Shown here in pieces: positions 1 through 10,100 of a stretch of 64,000 bases of DNA. Position 1 is the stretch's first letter, and each line of letters begins with the position of its first letter. The stretch is taken from positions 14,880,854-14,944,853 of the forward strand of contig CP093830.1 in NCBI GenBank assembly GCA_033063855.1, written 5' to 3'. The notes below the pieces were generated by a model, which saw only the letters and a list, made by a program, of their open reading frames with translations, was not told the origin of the DNA and made no database searches. This DNA is from Smittia aterrima. Taxonomy: Eukaryota; Arthropoda; Insecta; Diptera; Chironomidae. The position numbers and the translations under genes are program-made.

Positions 1-1083
1 TCGAACTAATTAGACTATCGAGATCTGTATTATTTTCGAGTTTAATCTTTTTGCTGATGTGTCCGTTGCAATTATAGAAATTGCTCGTTGACGCAACAGG
101 CTGTGGTTTCCTTCCTATAGTTCGCCCAGAATGCTTCACTTCAATCGCATCAGAATTTCGGAGCTTGAATTCGTCTAGTTTAATTTTAAGAACTTCGTCG
201 AACTTTGGTCTGCTGCCTGAAGTATAAATCAAACCAGTAAATGGATCCGACGGGAGCCTTCCATACAGTTCTTCTTGGCGATTATGCTTTTGAATTGTTG
301 TTTCATCGACAAGTTTTCCAGATGGAAGAATAAATGGCATGACAACGAGTTCATTTGTAATCATGTCAAGGAACTCATCAGGAATTGTAAAGGTAGTCTC
401 ATCTACAACTACGCTTGCAGAAGCTTGCTCTTGTAGGCTTTCTTCAGTCTTTACATCCCCTTTCCATAAATTAAATATGGAAAAAGTTTCGCTTTTTGAG
501 TTTTCATGTGATGGATAGCCCCAAACCTCTATTTTCTTGATTACAGGAGCTCTGCGAAGCACAGTGTCTTGAATTACAATTTTAATGACTTGTACGCTCT
601 TCAGGTTTCTCCTTGCATAAGAAAATAAATTTTGTTGTTGGAGTCCCTCGTTGTTACTAGAGTTTTGAGTATTTTCTGCTTTTAGACAGAATCCGATTTC
701 ATTATCTTCTAATGTAACATCACCAACTTTCTTGAAGATCTTCGTGCCATCAAAATTTAAACATTGAATGTATATTTGAAATTTTGTTGATTTCAGCGAA
801 GACAGAACTGAGAAAACCTTGAAAATATTTTTTTATCAAGAATCGAAAGTTATGCTAACAGAACACTCACTTTAAGGGCTTTTAAATTGATTTTCCACTT
901 GAATTTTAACAAAATTTCTATTGGCGGCTTCGCGACCGAAAATGTCATAAATCCTATTTTGCGCTTATCCGGATTTGTTGAAATTAAGTTGTTCAGTTGA
1001 TAGTAATCGTCACTTACACCGTCCGATGAGATTTCGCAAGAGGATGAAAGTTTTGGATCTAAAAATTCAATCAAGGAATCCAT
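1..1083 (-). CDS. RNF37: RNF37/UBOX5-like U-box E3 ubiquitin ligase, 5' part
   Basis: Two exons are visible on the minus strand: 1083-871 and 817-1, split by a 53-bp GT-AG intron; the gene continues past the window start. The first part has the RNF37 N-terminal pattern (a CEISSDG motif, then LIS, then GF..., then AKPP). A KKIEVWG stretch follows, then a U-box with EEFLD-like IPDEFLD, LPSGKLVDE, HNRQEE and GRLPSDPFTG. In the known family this U-box recruits E2 enzymes for ubiquitin transfer; the C-terminal RING expected in the family lies outside the window. I chose the start at 1083 because it sits just before the conserved N-terminal domain; an in-frame upstream ATG at 1224 would overlap the STEEP1 coding start. 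It is divergent from STEEP1, 98 bp apart. Family identification is firm; the true start is less so. Confidence 0.85.
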
Positions 1084-1181
1084 CAGAAAAAATGACGAAA
1101 CTATGTTTTTGGGGAAGCTCGCTACGACTTTATTTACAAATATTTCGAAAACAAGATTGTAAGCTTTAAATCTAAAGGAAA
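1084..1181. promoter_or_regulatory. Divergent promoter region between RNF37-like gene and STEEP1
   Basis: Only 98 bp separate the two start codons, so both promoters and 5' UTRs must overlap here or extend into the partner gene. I see no TATA box or TCAGT initiator. This fits a TATA-less bidirectional housekeeping promoter, which is an inference from spacing. Confidence 0.5.
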
Positions 1182-1964
1182 ATGCCGAAGATAATTTCAA
1201 AGTCAATTGTTTGCTCTGATTCATCTAAAGACGATCAAAGGCATGAGCAACAGATTGAAGAGAAGTTGAAGACGTTTTATTGTAAGAAATTATTATCAGT
1301 TTTAAGATATTTGATGTCAATTAATTTTTTTTACATTTATTAAAGGTATTTGTGGTCAACTATCGCTTATAGGAAACGTTGTTCTAGAAAAACTCCCTTT
1401 GCGAAAGGTTGATGGTGCACGAGTTTTAGGTAAGTTCTTTAAAAAATTTAAATTAAAAACTTTCATTCTTAAGTTCACCGCATTTTTTTAGATCCGAAAA
1501 TTAATGCGCATAAGATTACAACGGCAAATCACGACAAACCACCTGATAAAATATACATAAAGCGTTGCGAGGGAATCGAATTGCAACATCGATACAGCTG
1601 CAAAAAATGTTTTCTTCCAATCTTCTACAGGCTAAGTAACAATCCCTCAATTACATTTATCATCGCAAAGGCTCTTCGTGCGAAAACAGAAACGATTGAA
1701 AGTGCAAGGCAAATGCAGAGCCAACAAAATAAAGTTTTCATCAAGAAACAGACGAAGAACATGGGAAAATTCAGTTCAGTTACAGTTTCAACAGTTGAGG
1801 ACGAAGAAGATGAGATCGCTGAAAAAGAAGTTGCAGATAGTTTTGCCGCGAATGCGAAAATTATTGAAAAGCAACTTGAGAGAAGAATGGCAAAGAAGCT
1901 CCATAACGCAGACAATGAGGACGACGCAAGTAAACCCAAAAAGCCCAGAGGAACTCTATTGTAA
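1182..1964 (+). CDS. STEEP1: STEEP1 (CXorf56) homologue
   Basis: Three exons, 1182-1281, 1346-1429 and 1492-1964, give 218 residues, close to the 222 of the human protein. The start MPKIISKSIVCSD closely matches the family start. A CxCG motif (residues 34-37), the CEGIE...CKKC segment and the highly conserved MGKFSSVTVSTVEDEE...EVADSFAANAKIIEKQLERR block all follow in order. In mammals STEEP1 binds STING at the ER and promotes its exit; in insects the role is less clear, and the protein has also been linked to spliceosome fractions. The first two introns are in phase 1, and the first splits the Cys codon of CxCG. It shares a promoter region with the RNF37-like gene. Its first exon has a diverged duplicate at 2358-2442. 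Confidence 0.93.
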
Positions 1965-2357
1965 TCATTGATTCTAGAAATAAAACTTATTTGTATACTT
2001 TAGACAAAAATGAAAAATTCTTCAGTGATCCTCTGAGGATCATCCTCATCAACGAATGAGGAGAAAGTTTGATAACATAAATCGCTATCTCTATAAACGC
2101 TGTGGAGTAGGCGATAGCTCCTTAATAGTGCCTTACGGCACTGGAAGAATAATTGATGATACGATTCTATGTTGACTCTACCAATCCTAAATCCTATTGA
2201 ATAAAAAATCAAAATCTTATCAAAATTTATTTTAAATTTCGCGCCCTAAAATTTTTCATTCGAATAACATTCGAAATTTTTAAGCCTTCTTTATTTTTTA
2301 AGTTTTTTTGATAAACATTTCCTGGTGCGTTGATTCATCGGAATAATTGATCTTGTA
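1965..2357. other. Short intergenic region STEEP1 to ZAD gene 1
   Basis: Holds the STEEP1 poly(A) signal and presumably the promoter of ZAD gene 1. A 70-codon minus-strand frame (2000-2212) is open but has no recognisable motif. A small perfect palindrome with 6-bp arms (AGTGCC/GGCACT) lies near 2128-2143. No TATA box is evident before the ATG at 2358. Confidence 0.4.
1979..1984 (+). terminator. AATAAA polyadenylation signal of STEEP1
   Basis: A canonical AATAAA lies 15 bp after the STEEP1 stop codon, followed by a T/G-rich stretch. The 3' UTR is therefore probably very short. Confidence 0.6.
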
Positions 2358-4109
2358 ATGGCTTCAAACGTATCTATAGAGTCGTCTAAAGAAGATAAAA
2401 CAAATGAACATCAAATTGAAGGAGTGCTGAAGACGTTTTATTGTAAGAAAATTCTCAATTTGTTTATATTCGAATCCAGAATAATTTTATGTTATAGGCA
2501 GGCTTTGTTTGGATTCAACTAGTGAGAGTGAACTCTCTGATATTTTTGGTCCATCCACAAACCAATATATAAGTTTCAGCGATGTCGTCTTATTAATCGC
2601 ACAACTTCCTCCAATAGAATCGTCAGACTCCCTTTCAAAGAAAATTTGTTTTTCCTGTCAGAGATCGTGCGATTCATTTCTTAAATTTCGTAGTTTGATT
2701 CAAAATTCACATCAACAACTACATCAACATCAAATCTACATTAAAAAAGAACTTGAGAACCCAGAGGTTGAATGGAGTATTCCTGAAGGTGGTTACAAGA
2801 TAGAAAATGTGATTCAAAACGATGCAGACTCTGATTATGCGAAAGAGAGCGAGTCAGAGGAAGAACGAACTGTTAAGCCAAAGAGTACTTCCCGACCACG
2901 AAATCATCAATGTTCGATTTGTCATCATAAGTTTGGTAGTGAAATATTTCTAAAACGCCACGAAGTAATCCATTCTGATATCGTAAAAATTATTAAAAGT
3001 GATTATGATCAACATTGTATTGTTTGCGATGCCAAGTTTCCCCAGAAGTCTGATTTGGAAAAACATATGGAAATGCACAAAAGAGTGCTAAAGAAGAATA
3101 AGGCGATAAGGTGTCTTCGTTGTGATAAGACTTTTGCTTCAGTTGGTAGTTTACTTAAGCATCTTAAACGACATGAAGAGAACAAGACCCACATGTGCAA
3201 TGTGTGTAAAAAGACTTTTGCTAGTAATTTCCTTCACTGATTTCATACCAGAAAAGAAAATTAAATAAAATACTCTTTCAGTGGGACAGGATTTCATTGA
3301 TCATCTAAATCGCCACAGAGATCCTAATCTAAACACTTCAAAAGCAAAAGAAAAACGTTTTGTTTGCGATGCTTGTGGAAAATCTTATGTGACACTCTCG
3401 AAACTAAAAATTCATTTGAAATCTCATTCTGGACTAAAAGAATATCTTTGCACTGAATGTGGAAAAGGTTTTAAGACAAGCAGTGAACTAAAGCAGCACT
3501 TTACCCGACACACTGGAGAGAGAAAATATCATTGCTCACAATGCCCAGCAAAGTTTAAGACAAGAGGGAATTTACACGTAAGAAATTATCGATGAAAGAA
3601 AAAGAGTTCTCTCTAATTATAATCCTAGGCTCATCGAATTTCTCATGATCCAACGAAACGCCACGTCTGTCCAATTTGCGGTTCAACTTTTAGACACTCG
3701 CACTCGCTTAACAAACATCATAGGATTCACACGGGAGAACGAAGATATCAAGTAAGTGGACATTTTATTAAGAACAAAACTTATAAAAAAATCTTTTAGT
3801 GCGAGTTTTGCGAGATGAGGTTTTTTACTTCTGACCATCTCAAACGACATATTCGAACACACACAGGTAATCACTTAAATTTCTTCTCAAAACGTTAAAA
3901 CTTTATAATAATTCATAGGAGAAAAGCCATATAAGTGTGAATTTTGCCCAAATGCTTACGCACAAAATGGAGATTTAAATAAACATAAGCGTTCTCACAT
4001 TGGAGAAAATACCTACAAATGTACAGAAGAGGGTTGCACAGAAGCTTTCCGTCTTCAGGCTGAACTACGAGATCATATGAAAGTTCATTATTGCAAAAAT
4101 TGAATTAAA
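2358..4109 (+). CDS. ZAD zinc-finger protein with 11 C2H2 fingers (ZAD gene 1)
   Basis: Six exons: 2358-2442, 2498-3223, 3282-3577, 3629-3751, 3800-3866, 3919-4109 (495 residues). The ZAD dimerisation domain has its zinc ligands at C29, C32, C79 and C82. Its first Cys is a split codon contributed by an exon homologous to STEEP1 exon 1. Eleven C2H2 fingers follow an acidic linker. Finger 4 is restored to C-x2-C-x12-H-x3-H only by the 58-bp intron 3224-3281, and finger 7 only by the next intron, which supports the model. Later linkers have TGE(K/R) form. ZAD-C2H2 proteins are insect nuclear DNA-binding factors with an N-terminal dimerisation domain; the target is unknown. Oddity: the last finger lacks its second His because of one base in an A run near 4079-4083. 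No orthologue name can be assigned. Confidence 0.85.
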
Positions 4110-4112
4110 ACT

Positions 4113-4118
4113 TTATTG
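4113..4118 (-). terminator. Probable poly(A) signal of the dynein-2 heavy chain gene
   Basis: AATAAA on the minus strand, 35 bp after the heavy-chain stop (4153-4155) and only 4 bp beyond the stop of the convergent ZAD gene 1. The 3' ends of the two mRNAs therefore probably overlap. Confidence 0.5.
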
Positions 4119-4152
4119 AATGAAATCCAACATATCTTTTCACACTTTGAAT

Positions 4153-7100
4153 TTAATTTCCAGGAACAATCAGTGAAACTCCCGAGAGAGTGATTGCGTT
4201 TTTATCTAATGACGTGCATAGTTTAATTTTGCACAAAAGCTTCTCTCTTGTGTAAGTTGCATATAGTGAAACTGAGTGAGTGGTCGGATCGTCTACAGAC
4301 GTCGACGACCTATCCCTAAAGAGAACATATATGGGAGAAGTGAAGGAGCTTCCAACGTTTTGAACCAATCGATCATTTTCGAACATTAAACCATCAATCA
4401 GAAGAGGCGCTACTTGAATCACCACTAACCGATCCAACTTGATTTTCTCGAATTCATGTGATGATGTGAAGGAATCTAAAGTCAAGTTGCTTGTTGATAT
4501 CTTAAGCTCGCGTGACGAAATCAATTTCACTGTCGACAAGAACGAATCGACGTTGAAGATTTTCGAGAAATCAACTACAAGAAGAGCTTCGTCAAGATTC
4601 TCAAGGTAGCTTGAAACGGTTTGTACTCGAACTACAACGGATTTCAAAAATTCCGAAGCAAGGTTGGGTCCTTTCCATAGTTTTCTCCATTCGTAAGGCA
4701 CTGAGTTGTCGCTGAGTGTCAGCAAAGTCTTCTTATCAGTTTCCGTGATTGAGTTCAAGTCGATTGACCAAAATTTTGATAATGTGTTTGATATTTTCCT
4801 AACTATCTCTGAAGCTAAAATTATTTCAGATGTTTTGAATAGCTTCCAAGGGTTTACTTTATCGACTGAACTCTCATTTATCGTTTCTAACGACGACATA
4901 TCAAAACTCTGAAGAAGAAAACAGTAAATAATTTGATGTTCTGATTATTCAATATTGACAAAAACTTACACTCAATGCTTTTCTCCAAAAGCTAATCAAA
5001 GGCTTTATCCGCTTCTCGTAATTCTCAGTGTCATCAATATTGAAATAAACTTTTCTCAAGTTCTTTAATATATTTCGACAGAACGTGATGTTTCGTGATA
5101 CTGAAGAAGCAGATGACAATCCAAACATTTCTGGCTTCGTATCGTTCGATTCGACTTTCATTAAAACGTTTTGATATTCCTCAAAGCTGCTTGAATTGGG
5201 AATAACGACGTTTAATGACTTTGGAATCCATTTCGCGTTCATGACTTTATTGTCGAAATATTCATCTACCAAGGCAATTAATTTCTGAAAAAAGATCAGT
5301 ACTTGTAGATGAATAAAATCATTTATAGTAAAAGTTTTACCTCAAAGTCCTGGGTGTTATCAACTCGACCGCCATAGACAATTTTTTCTAAAAGTCCTTT
5401 GAGTAGTGTCCAATCAAGATTGTGAGATTTTCCGTTTACTACAACAATGAAATCGATTGCAGCTTTAACGTCGGCATCTCCAAATTCATAGAACTTGCAC
5501 CAGCCTTGGGGTATAAAGTTGCGTCGCTCTTGCAAAACCGAATGAAGAATGAAGAGAGCAAGGAAAAGTTTCATGTGTCGGTAGTCTTTCTTTTCTCTGA
5601 CAACTGCTTGATGCTGCTCGAGTAAATGGAAAATCTTGTGTCTGATGCCGTTTGGAGGTTCGACAAGAAGTTTCTTGCATCGGTTCAGCAAGTTCTTCGG
5701 CATGTTTTTCTCAGTTTCGCAGACATAAATTATCTTGAAATTCTCATTTATCTTTAAAGATTTCAATTTCAATTCAATTTTCTCAACGATCTGTGGCATC
5801 AGATGAACATTCTTCACACAAACGATTTCTCCTGCTTCTGCACATTTTTGCACCAAATTCAAGTTAGCGGCGTCTTGTCCTTTTCCAACATAAATTTCTC
5901 GATATTTCTCAATGCCACTTGTCAACTTGGCAAAATCTTTTATTTCGTTAGTTGGATCAGCGCCATTTGAAGCCACAACAACAATTGGCTCACTTGAATC
6001 GATTTCAGACAGCAACTGCTTAATCCCCGATTGCTCAAATCCGTCATTTTTCATCCCGAGGATGTTGAAAGTAGTTTGACTTATAACGTTCAAAAGATAA
6101 TCCGGTCTAAATATTTGATAAACGAGAAGCTTTTGAAATTCTGTGATTTGAACGTTAGGGAAACTTTTTTCGACGCTCTCTGTCTCGTCAATAAATCGCT
6201 GCCACTCAAAGTCGTTTTCAAGATTTAGTTTTTGATAAAAGTTCGGATGCTGAGCTTTTAAGCTTGTAATCTTCGGAACCAGCTCTTTCTTCACCCATTT
6301 TGGTACAGTTGCACCGGGTTTTGTGTCGGAGTCAGCAAAATTGAAAATAAACATTTCCCATTCAATATCTGGAATTTTTTTAATGAACGCGCATTTGCAA
6401 ATGTTTAGACCAAGTTCGGCTTGATCTAATTTCTTGATCGATCTGCTGAGTAGCAAATAAGTTTTCTTAACGATCTGTACAAACGGATCATTAAGATCAC
6501 CGTAATCCTTTTGTTTATTGAGCACGTCGAGGAAGATTCCAGTAAATGATTTGGCATTGATCTCGTAAATTTTCCGAATTCCCACGTAAAAAGAAGCTGA
6601 TTGTTTACAGATCTCTTTGAACTGCTTATAATCCTCCAAAAGCTTCAATCGAATATCGTGACTTGTAATCAACGACTTTTCAATCTCAACGCTGCTTTCT
6701 TTTATTTGATTCAATGTTGCGAGCAGTTTTTCGTTTTTTAAAATATCTCCTTCGGCGTGTGAAAGTTCTTCGAGCAATTTGTCCTGAAGTTTAATTTTTT
6801 GTTGCATGAGTTGGCCTTCGTTCTGTAGAAGCTCAATTCGTTTCTTCTCCGTATCGGGATGTTTTAATGAAATCCATTTTGAGAGAAGTTGATCCGTTAA
6901 ACCGGACACTGTCAAAGTGAAAGGTATAATCGTGATATTTGCGTTTATCTCCCCATTCAACTGCTTGAGCTCAGTAGGAGTAATCAAAATTAATCGGAAA
7001 TCATCGTGAAGATCAATCAACTTGTTGCCAATGTGAAGCATTTTCTTGTTGAATCGACTGTGAATCCTCATTGTGATTAGCGATAGCAATGATGCAGTGA

Positions 7101-10100
7101 AATGTTGAGTCACATCTTCGACGACCAAAACCTTTCCAAACCGAACTCCCAATTCAATATTATAAGTGAAACGATCGTCATTTTGATTAAGAACTTCAAA
7201 TTTTACGTTGTCTTGAGATTTTAAGAATTCACTTAACCATTTCGACGCACATCCGGTTGGATCTATCAAAAGTGGAATCGGTGAAGTTGCAAACGGGAGA
7301 TCAAGGAACTGAAAGCAAAAGTGTTAGTGACAGTACACTGAATTGAAGAAACTTACTTTTGTTAGCAGTGAAGCGTTTTCAATCGATTGTTTATCTGAGG
7401 AAAGTCCCATGCCTTGCCAAACAAGCTCGTCCTGATCACTATATAGTGTTTGATGCATTGAAAAATTCATTTGCAAGTTCTCGTTGACTCTTTCGATATA
7501 TTTTGCTCTTTCTTCTTCAAGCATGTGAGAGAAATGAGTTAGCGACAGAGCAATAGCCATAGATTTTTTATCAAGATTTTTGATTTCGCTACTTATAGTT
7601 TCGAGCTCCACTGTCCAACTTGAAAACTCAGAACTCAATTTTTCGACAAGAACTTCCGTTGATTTCAAAATCGATCGAGTATCTTCAAGTTTTATTTCAA
7701 GAACTGCCGCTTCTGTTGAGTATCCGTTGAGTTGCTCTGAAAGTTCTTTAACTTTCACGTTTACGTCATCGATTCCTGATGAAAGCGATTTCATTTGATT
7801 TTCGGTAAACTCGAGATTTTTCTCCAATTGCTGTTGCTCTCTTTCTAAAGGTTTAATACTCTGAATTACTTTTGAGTATTTAACGCAAGCAACGACCCAA
7901 GAAGCAAGAGGAGCAGCGGCTGCTGAAGCACGTTTGGCATTTTTATAGTCAAACGAATCCGTTTTCACTTCAATTAGACGTTCGACTTCTGCGCAATTCT
8001 CAGGACTAATGAGGCTTGGGTTGAGGGATCGAATGTCTTCCTTGACTCCTCGCTTAGCTAAGAACGATTTCATGCTGTTCCACGAAGTGTCGCGAATCCC
8101 CATTAACCTCAGAACACCTTCGAGGATATCTCTTACAGCTTCAGGCGGCGCACGAAGCGATCTTATCTCGCTTAAAGCTTCGGTTTTAATTGAACCAACA
8201 GCGGCACTTGCTTCTTTCAAAAGCGGCTCAACCAGACTAAGTTCTTGATCAATTTCCAATTTCCTTTGCTTTAAAATTTCACCGTTTTCTTCAGTTTTTG
8301 TCTTCAACTTCATCATGTCAGTTTTTTGATCGTTAGCATTGCTCATTGTACTTGATATCATCGCCAAAGCTTGATTCGCCAGTTGACGCTTTTCCGCCAA
8401 CGCCTTTTCCTTCTCCTTTGCGTCGTCTTTTAACTTTGCGACATATTTGTAAGCATCGGAAAGTTTCTGAATTCCCAACTCGAGTTTACTTTTTTGATCT
8501 AATTTCTTTCTTTCACTTTGAAGATGTGCCAAGTAGTAAGTCTTAATAAGTTGAATCGAACGTTTTGGCGAGTCAATCCAAACCCCGCAATCGTTGATAA
8601 CATTCTCGAAATATTTTGTAGATAATGTTGAATTTGACGAAAGCTTCATTGTCAAGTCAATTTTTAGTTGTTTTATAACACTTTCACAAAGAATCGCTTT
8701 TGTATGGACAGAGATGTCTTGAAGCCAAATAAACTCAGTTTTAGCGTAGAGTGATTTGAATTTTTTGAGAATATCTTGGAAATTTAACGATGTTGTTTCG
8801 AGAGCAACAACAAGATGTAAGTTACTTTTAACACCTGAAAAAAGATGATATGAAGAATCAAAAAAGTTTTAAATAACAAATATTACTTACGGTTGAGAAA
8901 AAACGATACTAAACTATCTTGATATCCCTCGAGTTGTGCGGCTCCTTTTAAAGAGTTTGCAACCGTCTCCAAGTCATCGCCATACAAGTTATCGCTGAAT
9001 CCGTCTTCAAGAATGGCCTCACATGATTTTAAGATGTCATCGATATAATTGATCCAAATTTGATCTACATACAAAATTGCTACCTCATTTTCTATGCCGC
9101 AAGTTTGCATTGCGACTCTCAAGTCGTTTGAAAAATCGTTTACTGAGTAACTACGAGTAACTTGCGGGTAGAAAACTTTAATATTTAGGATTGTGCAAGC
9201 GAGCATGACTGACCTGAAATGAGAAGTTTATTAACATTACGGTAATTTAATTAAATATTGTTGACTTACTCAAATCTCCCTGATCCAAGTTTTCCAGCTA
9301 AGCAAACATTCGTTCCCGGTCGGCTTAGAGCTCGAATAATTGAACAAGTCGATTTAAGAAGCTCTTGCGTGATAGGCAAACTTATTAAAGCACTCTCAGA
9401 ATTGCATATGGGAAGATTTTTCTCGAAAAGATCCCTCAAGTTACTTGCATCAATCATTTGCAATTGAGATGATTTTGCTGAAGTTTGAACGAAGAAAGTT
9501 TCATTTTCGTCAAATTGAGTGGTGAGATATTTCACATTGTTCTTGATAATATCGTTGAATATCATTAAATGATCAAGGGACATCAAACGATCTCCAAAAA
9601 TCTTAGTAAACTCGTAGAAGAATCCTGAAGCAAAATGTTCTGTAGGATAAAATGATAAACCGACAATCCATCGCTCAATCATCTTTGGCGTGAACTTGTA
9701 GTGATTACTCATATCAATTGTAAATTTTTGTTTAATCTCTTTGAAGCAATCGACAATCATTTCAGCCATTTTATCCTTCTTCATTGGTATAGAGTTCGAT
9801 TTGAATTTGTTGTAAGCAATGTCCAAGAAGCTCACAATGATGTTCTGCATGTCATTCTCATTCGGATCGTTTGTCAGGATTAAATTGCAAATTGATAACA
9901 ATCTCGGCGATAAATTTTGTTTGTAAAGATCTGACAAAGTTCCACAAACTTGCAATCCACTGATGCTTATCCATTCGAGATTTTCTCCATAAAATCCATT
10001 TCGATTGATTATTTGCAACAGAAGTTCTACGATTTCGCTGGTTCCCCAAGAGTCAATTGGACAAAGGTCAATATTTTTCATGAACAATATCAATCTTGAG

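Larger units (their letters stand above)
1224..2450 (+). repeat. Direct repeat: duplicated STEEP1 exon 1 and its splice donor
   Basis: The 66 bp at 1224-1289 align without gaps to 2385-2450 with 53 identities (80%) by hand count. The alignment covers the end of each first coding exon, the shared LKTFY codons, the phase-1 split codon and the donor GTAAGAAA. The last 21 bp are identical. Similarity fades 5' towards the start codons and a few bases into the introns. Confidence 0.85.

Noticed and set aside
2137..2150. 14-base match to the body of miR-263a
   Set aside because: The seed base is wrong (C for T) and the flanks do not fold into a miRNA hairpin, so a chance match is likely.
2000..2212. 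70-codon minus-strand open frame between STEEP1 and ZAD gene 1
   Set aside because: No known motif, no clear promoter, and too little room between the plus-strand genes. It may be a chance frame or a worn gene fragment.
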